Below are positions 1 to 11,931 of a stretch of 64,000 bases of DNA, in pieces. Numbering within the stretch: position 1 is the stretch's first letter; each line of letters begins with the position of its first letter. A program made the position numbers and the translations under genes. The DNA is from Calliopum simillimum (taxonomy: Eukaryota; Arthropoda; Insecta; Diptera; Lauxaniidae): the NCBI GenBank assembly GCA_951812925.1, contig OX638369.1:18071329-18135328 (forward strand), written 5' to 3'. Below the pieces are notes generated by a model. It saw nothing but the letters and a program-made list of their open reading frames with translations, did no database searches and had not been told where the DNA came from.

Positions 1-1850
1 TTTTTTTGGCGGGTCGAGAAAATCAAAATCATGAAACAAACTTTACTCAAAGCAATAAGAAAATTTCGGGATGTATCCCACCAAATTCGACTTATGAAAA
101 CGCTATTGAAATTTTTAGATTTGTCGATTTGTCGAACCGAGTTAAAAAACGAGTTGCCCATGACTAATCGGGTATTAGTCTTGGATCATAGAATCCCCCT
201 AAAGATCCATTCGCACTGCTTATCAGTGGAGAGTTTTCTACAGCGATACTTCCACCGTCAGGTTGGAATACTCCTCTACACCTACATTAGGACAAAACTT
301 CTACAACCTTCTACTCAAAAATCTGAAGTATTTGGAAAATTCTGAGCTCGGATTCGGACTCTACGAGAAATAACTTTTTGACAGAAAAAAAGCCATCATC
401 GTCATCTGACGTAAAACGAGTTATGCGTGTGAGAACGAAATGTAACATCGTATTGTAACGAGAACTTTCACTGAATGCTGCGTTGTGTACTGCAGGTTCA
501 CAACACTTACCCTGCAGTCAAAATATAAGACAGTCTACAAAAAATATTATTTCACTTTAGCACTAATCCAAAACTAGTGAAAAAAGGATACAGTGTGGAC
601 CAGTTTGATATCAGTTTTGGGTTTGTAATGGCAACCATAGCAAAAACGACAATTTTTGAACAATTTTTTTTTTTTATCACTTGATTTGTGAATCAAAATA
701 AATTTAAAAAAAAAAAAATTTGAATCAGGACAAAAAAAAATGGTTCGATACATATCGTTAAATGACGCATACTTTCATACCACAACTAACTCTGGACTGG
801 TGTGAACGTAACGCAGAAGAGGTCAATTGACATTTCTTAGGACATGAACACACAAAAAAGAACAGTTGTTTGTATGTAAAAAGGGTTGAAGTCAGACCAG
901 TACTAGTTGGTAGAGGACTAGTTGATGAACTATACTGAAACTATTCCGTTTGCTTGCAGGGTAGTACACACATACGAGTATATTGAAATTTAAACAAACC
1001 GAAACGATTACAGCATAATTGATAAACATCGTAGTTAAAGTCACCAGTGTCATTGAGAAAATTCCACTAGTTACTGTCAGATAGAAAAGTAGAAAAAATC
1101 GGAAGTAAGTAAAAAGGAAGTTTGTTCGGTTTTAGTTCGACTTGCATACCGTCGAAAGCTAGTGTTTAAAGAGTGTACATATTTACTAGGAACTATGTAC
1201 ATATGTCTTGTAAAGTAAATGTCGATAGACGGGTTGTGTAAAATCGAAAAAACTTTTAAGAATTAAAAAGTAAACCAGTTTTGTACGAGATAAATCAATT
1301 GGTTCATAGTTTTATAGCAAAATTTATTATTGAAATATCAAAAAATCATTTCTTCAGATAAACACTGTTGCCACATAAAAGCCGTACAAGAAAAGTATCT
1401 GCTAAATACTAAATAAATGAAGATGCGAATATAAACACGGACATTTGCTCACATAAATTCGCACACTCGTAAAAATATAAGTTACAACTGATTGTGAGTG
1501 AAATGTTTCATGATATTTATTTTTTTTTCTTTTGTTTGTAGGTCGTATATAAATGAGTAACTTTGCAGCTCATTTTCGGTAAATAAATATTTCCTTTTTG
1601 CTTTTATGTATAAGTTCATCATTATTTTTATTATATATATTAGAGTGATGAGGAAAAGAAAAGAAAATGTTAAAGCATTGTTCTTATTGGTAAAAAATAA
1701 AACTGTTCATTCTTTCGAAATTTCATCGATTTTTTAAGCCGCTGGAATGGAAATTTTTGAACCAAAATCTGCACAAATGAGGTCAGGTCAAAATTTTTTG
1801 CACTATAGAGTTTTCGAGGCATGAGACCGAAAAAGCCACGAAAAATTATT
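1..1850. other. AT-rich noncoding DNA, no gene recognised
   Basis: Short frames here have no codon structure or motif I recognise. Homopolymer A and T runs are common, for example near 665-735. I see no inverted or direct repeat shared with the rest of the window. Confidence 0.5.
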
Positions 1851-2235
1851 ACTAGAATTACCCAATGGTCAAAATTTGACCTCAAATGTATTAAATAGTT
1901 TTGGTACTTTTTGGACGGTTTTAGTACTTTTTTTGCTATTTGCTCATTTATCATCCCTGGTACAATATAAAATTTGAAACGAAAATAAAACAAAAAACAT
2001 GAAGTCAGTGTCACTCAGCTTTTTGTTTTTCTCTTTGTGCTTTATTCTCTTTTCAGCTCTGTGTGACCGCGTATTTTGTTGTTGTTAATATTAAAAAATT
2101 TGCATATAATTTTATCTGTCTTAATGGCAACATATTAAAATAGTTTTAACTTTGTGTACATCTATACACAAATACCTTACTAATGGTGTATATTATAATT
2201 AAAAAAGGAGGGCAAATTTTTGTCTTGCGTATTAA
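1851..2235 (-). repeat. Interspersed repeat, copy 1 (inverted relative to 25850-26290)
   Basis: Read on the minus strand, this segment matches 25850-26290 over most of its length. Shared blocks include CAGGGATGATAAA, GTCCAAAAAGTACCAAAA, GGTATTTGTGT and GACAAATTTTTGTCT. The pair are diverged copies of one dispersed noncoding repeat. No terminal repeats or ORF could be defined, so its class is unknown. Confidence 0.55.
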
Positions 2236-2486
2236 TATAAAGATAATAATACTTTGACGCAAAAACTTCTTAAAACAAAATTTGTTTATTATCAAAATCT
2301 GCACAAAAATGTATTCTCTTTTTTGGACTTCAAACCAAAATTTCAATAGATACTTAAGAAAACCCGATTTTCGCAATTTCTTAGGCCGGAATTTTCTATC
2401 AGATCGGAAAAATTTTGAAAAATGTCGTATTTCTTTCCAGTGATGGCTTATATCTTATCATAATTTAAAAATTAGTATTTTAGTTC

Positions 2487-3124
2487 AAGGATGTCAGCGT
2501 AGAACAAAAGTGAGCCAATTTTGGCTCGACACCAACAACATCAATATTTCTGTACAACATTCGCAGAAATAATTTTTGTTGTTTTTTTTCACGCTCGTCA
2601 AAATTTCGCGTTTTTTGTTGCTTTTTTTGCGTACACACAAAATCGAACTCGAACCAACATAAAACAACAACAACGACTTCGTCGCATCAAAATCAAAAAC
2701 AACAAACAATATGGGTACTAATGCGTTGATGCGCAGTTGCGAAAATGCAAGTCTTTTACGCACTAACGCCTGAACGTTCAATGTGAATATTTCCATTTGA
2801 GATATTGCAGAAGTAGTGCGAAATTTTCGGCAATGTGTTTGATGTTTTACAAATGTCAAACTTTCGCAAACCGCACTTCCACAACGACGCAAGAGCATTG
2901 CGCATCAACGCGTGAATACCCCTACTTTTTGTGTGTGTCCTAGTCCTTAGAAATTTTGAAAATTGTTGAAATATTATTGTTGTTGTAAACGAGGCATGAA
3001 AAAACAACAAAAAATTGTTTTTGTGATTGTTAAATTCGAATTTGAAGTTGTTGTAAAAGCGAAAATTTTGCGCTGACTGCGCTGCATGCGCTTGGTTCAG
3101 TGATTTGAAAACGCTGACACCCTT
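2487..3124. mobile_element. TIR-bounded element with a nested CpG-rich palindrome
   Basis: The outer ends are inverted repeats: AAGGATGTCAGCGT at 2487-2500 faces ACGCTGACACCCTT at 3111-3124. Inside lies a second inverted pair, GCGTTGATGCGCA near 2731 facing TGCGCATCAACGC near 2899, both flanked by GGTA/TACC. The piece is unusually rich in GC and CpG for this window. It has no ORF of its own. It looks like a non-autonomous DNA transposon (MITE), possibly one inside another. No clear target site duplication was found. Confidence 0.5.
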
Positions 3125-4440
3125 GTTTTAGTTAGAAGTTAAATGAGATCAAAGTTCAAAGCAGCAATTTTTATTCATTTAATTTTCGAATCACCTTAAT
3201 GTATTTATTTATTGTGTATGTATGTATCAACAGAACACAATTTTATTCATCGATCTTTTGTTGCCGTTGCTGCCATAAATATTTTAACTGAAAGATTTGA
3301 TGCCGCTACAAATGCGAGATATGGCGGATTTTGTTATTAACGCAATGGGTAGCGCAAATATTTTTACAATACAGCAGATTTGTTGCTCCTGCTACTGCTG
3401 TTCATCTTTACTGATGGAAAGCAGCGGCAGCAACAACAGAAAAAGGACATCAAGTCTGTTTTTTTGTTGTTGTTCTGTTGTTAATTCGCGTTGGCTGCTG
3501 TGTAGAATGAAGGAATTTGTGCCTTTCTTCTCATTTACTTTATGAGACTTTAAAAATGACTGTGCGTAATCAGTAAGAATAAGAATGAGAAGAAAAAAAA
3601 TCAAATCTGATAAGGACGCTTTTCTATTCAACTTTATGCTTAAAGATTTAATCTTGACTGTGTTAAGTAGCAAGTTTAAAATGCTTTAATAAGTTTGAAT
3701 CAAACTGTCGGCGTTATCTGCTCTAACCTTGAAAAGCTTCATTCAGTATACATAGTTAAAGGGAAATTGTTCAAAAGCGAAACATTTTCATTTCCATATT
3801 TCTAGAATCAAGAAATTATATATTTTGCAAATTATGTTTTCAGGCTTGTGGCGTAGTTCTAGGAAAAGATGTAATTTTTTTAATTGGCAGTTATGTCGTT
3901 TCTCATCATATAACTGGTACTTTGAACTTTTTCCAATATTTTTTTTTTTCACTTATTTTCCGAGTTATTTTCCTTTGAGGTAAAGGCATCAACGAAATCC
4001 CTTTATGAAGCATTATATTAAAGTTGTAACAAAAAACCAATTTTGGTCAAAAAATACTTGTTCAAATCTGGTACTGAATATGAAATGTGTTAGTATGTAG
4101 AAAAAACGGCGGCGCCACCCCAAATATGACGTAATTTTTCATACCTCAGGAAATGTTTAGAGTAGATATATTTGAGGCGTGGTATTGCCCGTTTTTCTAA
4201 TTTAGTACTTTAAACTGAATGGTGCTAACACATTTTATACTTTGCAGCCGGTTTGAATTCATTTAAATGCTTTCATGGCCATAAGCAATTTATAAAAGCT
4301 TCTTCCGTAATCCATGTGGTTTTAATTACTTTTCATTTTGGAAGCTTTTAATGAAAATGGTAAGATATAAGATAAAAAGTATTAGAATCTTTTATGTGGA
4401 GAATTTTTCGACTTTTTACGAATTTTAAAGAATATTTCTC
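3125..4440. other. Noncoding stretch with CAG/CAA-type low complexity
   Basis: No gene is supported. A short trinucleotide-rich patch (GCAGCGGCAGCAACAAC) lies near 3420-3440, with TTGTTGTTG nearby at 3465-3475. The rest is AT-rich and featureless. Confidence 0.45.
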
Positions 4441-4479
4441 GAACGGTATTTTTCTTTTGCTAATGCAAATCAATATCAT

Positions 4480-5397
4480 TTGTATCACACGTTTACTCTA
4501 TGTGATAATACGCATCCGCAGAGACGTCGAACAGTGCGCACCGAAGAAACAATTGCCGCTGTAGAGCAAAATGTTGAAGAGGACCCGAATGAATCGATTC
4601 GCCACCGTGCACAGCAATTGGAGCTTTGTCCATCAACTTTATGGAAGATTTTGCGCAAAGATCTTGGCTTGCGACCTTACAAGATCCAGCTTGTGCAAGA
4701 ATTAAAGCCGCGAGACCATGCAATGCGTCGTGATTTTGGTGTATGGGCCGAAAATGAGATTGATCTCGATGCTGATTTTCATCGCAAATTTTTGTTCAGT
4801 GGTGAGGCTCATTTTTGGTTGAATGGCTACGTCAACAAGCAAAATTGCCACATTAGGAGTGAAGAGAATCCACATGAGACCCTTGAGACGCCATTACATC
4901 CACAAAAACTGACTATTTGGTGTGCTCTATGGGCTGGTGGAGTCATTGGGCCATACTTCTTCCGAAATAATGCTGGAGAGTCAGTTACCGTTAATGGAGA
5001 CCGGTATAGAGCCATGATAACCGACTATTTTGTTCCCGAATTGGATGGCATGAATGTGGATGAGTTGTGGTTCCAACAAGACGGCGCTACATGCCACACA
5101 GCGCACGTCACAATCGATTTATTGAAGGAAACATTCGATGAGCGCATAATTTCGCGGAATGGACCTGTCAATTGGCCACCAAGATCGTGTGATTTGACAC
5201 CATTGGATTATTTTCTTTGGGGATATGTGAAGTCGCTCGTCTACGCCAACAAACCAGAAACGTTAGGGGACTTGGAAGCCAACATTCGTGGCGTTATTGC
5301 CGACATACGGCCCCATATGCTCGAAAAAGTGGTTGAAAATTGGACCTGTAGAATTGGCTTTATTCGAGCCAGCCGCGGCGGCCACATGCCACATTGA
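4480..5397 (+). pseudogene. Mariner-like transposase with DD41D spacing (rosa-like), 5'-truncated, catalytic Asp lost
   Basis: The frame gives 305 residues of a Tc1/mariner-superfamily transposase, which would cut and rejoin the element ends in the nucleus. Residues 20-75 carry the end of the helix-turn-helix DNA-binding region. The catalytic core follows: FSGEAHFWLNGYVNKQN at about 106-122, QQDGATCHTA with D201, and CDLTPLDYFLWG with D243. There are 41 residues between D201 and D243. The DD41D spacing is known from the rosa group, first described in tephritid flies. The first catalytic Asp is Gly108 (GGT, one transition from GAT), so the protein should be inactive. The N-terminal DNA-binding half is missing, because no matching reading frame precedes about 4470. 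The first listed codon is not a real start. A probable 3' element end, AAAACACCCTTTA, lies at 5457-5469. Confidence 0.85.
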
Positions 5398-5784
5398 TGG
5401 ACATTAAAACAATTTTCTTGTGTTTTATTTCAATTCGAAGTTCTATACCTCTAAAAAAAACACCCTTTAGAACCTGTAATTCTACACAAAAAAATTTCTA
5501 TACTTTTTATCGTTATACTCACAGTTTTCATCAAAAAGCCTCCTAAATGAAAAGTAATTGAAATCACACCGTCCGACACGATTTTGAACAACTGAAAAAA
5601 ACCAATATATTTTGAAAATATGGCTAAAAATAAGTTCCGCGTATCTTTTCGATTTTCTGGAAGTTTTCTATACATGTGTTGAGTTACGATCTTTGAGTTA
5701 CAATCCTTACATCTGAGGTATATCATGTCTTTTGAAGACTTATGCAGAATATTAAGGGAAAAATTTTCGTAGAAAACTTTATGG

Positions 5785-5840
5785 GTAATTTTTGGACCAT
5801 TTCTCAAAAAGGTAATTTTCGGACCATTTCTCCAAAAGGT
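5785..5840. repeat. Two-copy tandem repeat, about 34-bp unit
   Basis: GGTAATTTTTGGACCATTTC is followed by GGTAATTTTCGGACCATTTC about 34 bases later, with similar A-rich tails. The flanking 5470-5899 interval holds nothing else I recognise. Confidence 0.6.
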
Positions 5841-5899
5841 ACAAAAATTACCCCTTAAACGGGAGAATAATGGATCAATATGTACCACATTTGCTATAC

Positions 5900-6718
5900 C
5901 ATATCCCGATCAAAAAAACTTGTCAAGTTCTTGTCATTGTATCAGAAATGTATATCAAAATGATATCAAAAATGTATCAGCCGCTGATATCCATTTTTTG
6001 ATATCATTGAAAAACATGTCAATTTTGTATCAGAAATGTATATCAAAATGATATCAAAAATTTATCAGCTGCTGATATGTCAAATTTTACGTTTTCGTTT
6101 GTGGATTCTATGGAAAGATAACTTTAGAAGACAAACGAGCAGTCCATTTTAGTGTAAAGTGAATTTTCTGCTGAAATTAGTGAAAAGCACACAAATATAA
6201 TTGAGTGCAAAAAAACCGACACTCCCTTCAGTTTTTGTATGCAGCCTGTGGTTGGGAAAACAAAAGCTATGGAAAGCGGACGCGCAGCCGATTTTAGTAA
6301 GTGAATTTTCTCATAAAATAAGTGAAAAAGCACAAACATATAATTGAGTTAAAAAAACCGGCACTTCATTCATTTACTGCATGCGGGCAATTTCTAAAAA
6401 CTTGTTGCCGACGATCAAATACAATATTGCAAAATTTCAAAGACTCAAAGTTGGTTATGTCAATTTTGTATCAGAAATGGATATCAAAATGATATACAAA
6501 TTTTGTATATCATTGATATACAATTTTTGTATATCATTTTGATATCTTTTTTTGATATCATTTTGATATCTTTTTTTGATATCATGGTGATATACGAAAA
6601 GCGTTACATTCCGTATATCACTGTGATATCCTTTTTTTGTCAAAATTATGTATGTCACTGACAAATTTTGGATATCATTTTGACATATTTTTTACATACT
6701 TTTTTTGATCGGGATATG
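5900..6718. mobile_element. MITE with TIR TCCCGATCAAAAAAA and TA target site
   Basis: CATATCCCGATCAAAAAAA at 5900-5918 is mirrored by TTTTTTTGATCGGGATATG at 6700-6718. If TA is the duplicated target (TA before TCCCG and after CGGGA), this is a Tc1/mariner-type non-autonomous element. The interior is packed with palindromic TATCAAAATGATATC-type units, especially 5935-6080 and 6465-6700. No ORF is coding. A tandem duplication sits in the middle (6139-6375). Confidence 0.7.
6139..6375. repeat. Tandem duplication inside the 5900-6718 MITE, period about 145 bp
   Basis: The blocks 6139-6240 and 6283-6375 are diverged copies. Shared pieces include AAGTGAATTTTCT, AGTGAAAA, CACAAA.ATATAATTGAGT and AAAAAACCG.CACT. 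The duplication is part of the element, not host coding sequence. Confidence 0.6.
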
Positions 6719-9337
6719 CTTCAAAATTTCACTTATAGTTGCCGAACACTTAAAAGTCGAAACTACGCCGCGAAAGCCAAAAAATCGTCATTATCAATAA
6801 AGACCTCACACATATCATGTTAATTAAATTTTTTTACGTATTATTTTTATGTTTTAAGAATTTCTTGACTTGGGTGACCCCTAAAGAAATTTTTCGTAGA
6901 ATATTTTGTGTAATATTTTGCCTCTTGGTATCCCTTTTTTGTGAACAGGGGTCAAGCAGACCCACAAAATCAGCATAAAATGGGTTAATATTTTTAAAAA
7001 AATGTTTTCTATGTGATTTTGCTATGACTTTGGGACAACAAGTTTTATCCAAAACTTGGTTATAAAGTTTTACAGTTGGGTGAAATTTCGAAAATTCGTT
7101 TCATTTGTCTATTTTAGCTAAAAAAAAACAATACATGTCTAATTTTAAGTAAAATATATAATATTTTTTTTATACCTCGACTCAAGGTGAAAAATTTGAG
7201 CTGTCGGACGATTCACTCCAAGATCATTTCTCGTATTCCAAGAGAACCGAGTAAAACTCGTCAAACATTAAACTTCGAAATGTTGAGTTTTTCAATTCAG
7301 AATACTAAAATTTTTAAAAGATAAGTTATACAAAAGAAGTGGAGATCTTTGCTTCATTAATCATTTCTCGTATTCCAAGAGAATCACGTAAAATTTGTCA
7401 AACATTGAACTTCGAAATCTTAAGTTTTTAATTTAACAATTTTTAAATTTTTAAAAGATAAGTTCCCATTCCCTGTAAAGCTTCACAAAGATCACTTAAT
7501 CACATAAAGATATTTATTTCAATGAAATGTAGATTATTTTTAACAAAAAATTTAATAAAATTTTATCATAGAATTTTATCATAAATGTATAAAGCCTACC
7601 TTTAATTAATAAAAGCGCCTGTTGAGCCCCAGTGTGCAGCGACACAACAACGTTGACGAAAACAACAATGACGTTATTAAGGTATTAAATTTGTATGAAA
7701 ACAATGCGAACGCACACACGTGCAAACGCGCACTCATACATATGAAAGTAGCAGAATCAATTTTACTGCTGTATTTTATTTTATTTTTATTTTTTATTTT
7801 ATTTTTTTTGTAAATATTTTACTTCAAAACGAAATGGGACCAACGGCAGCAATGGTAGGAGTTGTAAAAACACAAATTGTTAATCCTTTTTTTTCTGCCT
7901 TTTGTTATTGTTATTTATGTTTGTATGTATTTTATTTTGCTTTTGCATATAACAGCAAAAAAAAGAAACAAAAATATTGTTAACCGATTTTTACAAAATT
8001 TCACGTATGAGTTTATCCAACAAATGCTGTAAAACGCCAGAGCTTATGCAATATTTTTTTTATTTTTTCTGTCTTATTTTTCACTAAAACATCCGCAGGT
8101 ATTTTTCAATTAATTTGTTAAGGTATAGTATTTTTACTTCAAATGTTGTTGTTTATTTTTTTCTTGTTTTGTTATTTTAACCAATGATGTCACTTTCAAT
8201 TTTTAAAATGTTTTCCTATGTTTTTTTTTTTTTTTTGTAATCTTCCTTGGCTTTTGCTTTATGGCATTTGTTTTAATTCACTTTTTCTGCTTGAAATTTT
8301 TTCATTTTTGAGATTTAGTGAATTGTTGTTTTTTCTTTTTGTTTTCTAAAATTGTGTACAACACATTTTATTGTGAATTTTTTTTGTTTTATTTATTTTT
8401 TTTTTCATGAAAAAACGACAAAATTGCAAGTAATTCAAATTAAGTGCAAAAATGCTTTTTAAGATGTGTCTGGGATTAGATAGACCTTTTTAGCTGGAAT
8501 TCTATTTAGCTGTAATTTCATAGCTTAAACTTAAGACTACAGAAAGATGCAAAATCATAATTATTTTTAGCTACCTTTCTAAGTAAGTAAGTAGGTAGCT
8601 TAATTAAGTTGTGTATTTTAATTCAAGCCTTGGAAATTTTCATAATTAGTATTTTGATTTAAAAGGAAATTTTATTTATGGTTTCTATTTTTTAACTCCC
8701 ATGTGTTTTTCCATACATGACTACAAGTCAGTTATCATTTTGCATTTAGTAATAAACTATCTGAGATTACACGGAATGACAACATAAGCATGGTAATGAA
8801 TTAGCGCAATGTGTCCTTGGTTTAATGGTTAAAGTTTACTTAAGAAAATCTGAATGGAATTTAAATCGCTCAACTGAAAACTGGGAAATATATCACAGAT
8901 CGTGCGATGGTGCATAACAAACGAAATCAAGAGCCACTTAGATGGGAATGAACATGACATTTTATTATAATACCACACAAAGAAATGTTCTACCAAGCCC
9001 TAAAGAGATATACACAAGACAGTAGAGCACGTGGTAGACCAAAAGTCAGTTGGACTTTTGACTCTTTGCTATTTTTGAGAGTTATAGGAGTGACACGTAG
9101 ATCTGTTTTCGATAAGGTGTTCAACAAAAAATTAAAATATAAAACTTTTTTATTAGAAATAATTACAAAATAATCTTAAAAGGCGGTCTTTGTTTGTTCT
9201 ATATACCTAAAGATGTAAAATAGAATGTGTGAACATTAAAAGAAAAAACTTGGTACAATAAAGCGGCATCGAAATTGAAACTGAAGAGTTTATTGATAAA
9301 TTTGCTAACTCTGTGCCAAAATATGGTATTAAGTGAG
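6719..9337. other. Noncoding AT-rich stretch with one tandem duplication (7218-7462)
   Basis: Two copies of a 110-bp block, each starting with ATCATTTCTCGTATTCCAAG, lie at 7222-7330 and 7363-7462 (period about 141 bp). T-rich low complexity dominates 7780-8420. A frame at 8985-9173 contains ARGRPKVSW, faintly like the C-terminal tail of some LINE reverse transcriptases, but this is too short to call. No gene is supported. Confidence 0.45.
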
Positions 9338-10152
9338 GGCGACCGACTAGTCCAAATTCTGGTCCAGCACATATAAAGTTTTATTTACGTTTTGCATTGC
9401 TTATCATAGAACGAAACCAATTGTCACCTTATGCGCTACATTGAAACCAGAAAAAGACCAATTGACTCCTTATACATTACAATGAGATCAAAATAGGCCA
9501 ATCAATCCAAAATCAATTTCGTAAAATTTTATTTGAATTTAAATTTCACACAAAGCCGTCTGAAGATTCTACAGAATTTGAAATAAAGAGTTTGTTATAT
9601 ATTTCTGAGCAGTGTGTTCCCGGGTTCGAATCAAAGTGCGGGTGAAAATTTTTTTTAATTATTATTTTATACCTCGTATTTCATTTTCCGCTCTCCTTAC
9701 TCTTCAGACGACATGTGTTTAATTTATAAATATTAAAAAATTGGAAATGAAAATTACCGAGTGAAGGTTTGAACCAATGTTTCTTTACGCAGCTCAAGTC
9801 CGTAGACCGATACACTATCGATTGCTCTTCATCACAGTGGATGAACTGCCAAACGCAACGTTGTGAGTAACGTTATGATTTCACTAACATAATCGATACA
9901 CAATTGGACCACTTTTTGATGAATAATGCATTTGGACCATTTTTGATGCACATGACCCACCTTGCATTACACTAAAACCATTTTTGATGCAAATGACTCT
10001 TTTTGCATTACAGTTGGACTATTTTTGTTATAATTAATAATTTTAATAAATTTTTTCTAGTTTTAGGTGTAGTTCATTTTTGACTACTTACAAAACAACC
10101 AGACCAAAGATAAAAAACTACTAAGACGATTATCTCCGCTGGTCCTACAGGT
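9338..10152. repeat. Dispersed repeat with two opposed tRNA-like segments, copy A
   Basis: This segment matches 61808-62922 in the same orientation, from ACCGACTAGTCCAAATTCTG to TATCTCCGCTGGTCCTACAG. A Pol III B-box-like GGTTCGAATC lies on the plus strand at 9623-9632. A second, GGTTCAAACC, lies on the minus strand at 9766-9775, so two tRNA-like modules face each other. Copy B keeps the arrangement. It may be a tRNA-derived SINE-like or composite element. No protein is encoded. Copy A lacks the MITE found in copy B, so it serves as the empty-site allele. Confidence 0.6.
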
Positions 10153-10270
10153 GACTTATCAAGATAATGATGCAAAACCTATAGAACAAGTCTTAAAAGT
10201 TATATTGTCAAAAAGTGGCATATGGGGTAAGAAAGAAATCACACAAAAATATGCTTATATAATGTCAGAT

Positions 10271-10455
10271 CCCAGTAAAATCTTCGTTTACATGTAATTG
10301 GTCGAGTAATCTAAAAAACTGTTTGCATCGATTACTTTCTGGGTTACATAAGGCATTATTTTAACACATGCATGTCATGTGGCGGAATCGATTACCCCAG
10401 CAAAACATTCGCTTACATGTAATCTAACGAGTAATCGAAAAAATTATTTGTGTCG
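10271..10455. repeat. Two-copy tandem repeat, period about 125 bp, with TTACATGTAAT
   Basis: Blocks at 10271-10330 and 10395-10455 share CCAG.AAAA, TTACATGTAAT, CGAGTAATC and AAAAA. Further ACATGTAAT motifs occur at 10672-10740. The rest of 10153-11100 shows no gene. Confidence 0.5.
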
Positions 10456-11381
10456 ATATATAAGTACTGAATCAATGTAGTAGGACGTTATAGATATAAA
10501 TGGTTCTGTTTTGGGCCAAAAGTTCATCAGGGGAAACATTATCTGAAATATTATCTTTTTATAATTTATTTCTTATGATCGAATATAAACGTCAAAATGA
10601 CTTAAAAATCAAAAAATCCTGAGTAATAAACTTTCGAAATTATTTATGTTCTCACATTACCTATTGCATTACATGTAATTGAAAAAAAATTTCATTATTT
10701 ATTGCATAACATGTAATATTTAACATGTTTTAACATTCAAGTAATGCGTTAGGTAATCAATTATCGTACTAGAGGCTACAAATTTATTCAAAAGTTATAT
10801 TGGGATATCACGGTAAAATACTAGGACTAGATTGTTTTTCCTAGAAGGTAACTTAAACTTATGTTAAAGTAAAACCGGAAAAATTTCAGAGTTCTATTAG
10901 AAATATTAAATGAACCACTGCAAACTTCCTTATATTTTCATAGAATGAACCTATCTCGAGGTAATTTTAAGTGTAAACTTTGTCTCGAAATTAATAAAAT
11001 CTCAGAGCACATTATAACAGTTTGTACTCTACCATATTAGAAGGTTCTCTTTCGAATAGCAAAGCACAGTTTTGAATGCTTTCAGTTTATGAACTCCTTG
11101 TTTATGAATAGACTGCGGATTATATTCCACTATTTTGGTAATCATTAAAAAAAATTTATATTGTTTGTAAAATATGTTTTCTGTATTCTAGAATTGATTT
11201 ATAGCGGCATATAAGAATATGCCAAAAATATGCAAAACATATTCTTTGCATATTCTAAAATATTCCAAAGATATGCAAAAATATTCTGAAAATATGCCAT
11301 ATTTTTATACGTTTCGAGGAATTATTGTAGATAAAAAAAATTTATTTTATTTAGTTTTATTTATTTAAATTTGATTAAAAG

Positions 11382-11386
11382 GTTAT
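11382..11386. repeat. Target site duplication GTTAT of the first BEL/Pao element (left)
   Basis: GTTAT immediately precedes the TGTTTACG start of the 5' LTR and recurs immediately after the ...CCGTACA end of the 3' LTR at 14705-14709. A 5-bp duplication fits BEL/Pao integrases and fixes the true left end of the element. Confidence 0.8.
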
Positions 11387-11931
11387 TGTTTACGTCCAAC
11401 GTAAACAGTGTGCATCCTGCATATCTGCCTGCCTTTGTGACCCGCCGCACAGCGCTGCTGTGGTTTACTCGTTGTATGAACAACGAGTAAAAATGACAAG
11501 TTAAAACTTGTCATTCTCTATAAAGAACTCTAATTTTGCAAGTCAGCGACCCTCGCAGTAAATTTAAAGTAAATTCTAAAGAAACACAGAAGCACAAAAA
11601 TCAACGTAGACTATCACATCAATCACAAAGAACATCAATAGACAGTAACGTAACCCAACAAACTACAGAGAAGAAGTCAACAGCACAATAGTACGTTCCA
11701 CAAGGCAGCTTGCAACGGTGGACAAAACCCTCGACATCGTTGGACAAGGCTCTGGAACACAGCAAGGATTTCGTAAACACATATATACAAACGTATCGTA
11801 AAGTATACACAAAATTGTACTCCGATTTCAATTTATTTCCCAAATCCAATTTGGTTATTTTTCTAATTGTGAATAAACTCTTATAACCATTTAGATTCTT
11901 GTGTCCGTTCATTTCACCCTTCACCCGTACA
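11387..11931 (+). repeat. 5' LTR of the first BEL/Pao element
   Basis: It starts with TGT and ends with ACA, and is 545 bp long. It holds AATAAA near 11873 as a likely polyadenylation signal. Two hairpins lie near its start: GTTTACGT with ACGTAAAC (11388-11407), and TTTACTCGTTG with CAACGAGTAAA (11464-11491). The 5' 90 bases have no counterpart in the 3' LTR. Confidence 0.8.

Noticed and set aside
5935..6700. CRISPR-like array from repeated GATATC units
   Set aside because: Repeats are short, irregular and palindromic with no unique spacers, and the genome is eukaryotic.
11477..11490. TGAACAACGAG as the start of the BEL/Pao LTR
   Set aside because: It is only where the truncated 3' LTR homology begins. 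The GTTAT duplication places the true 5' LTR start at 11387.
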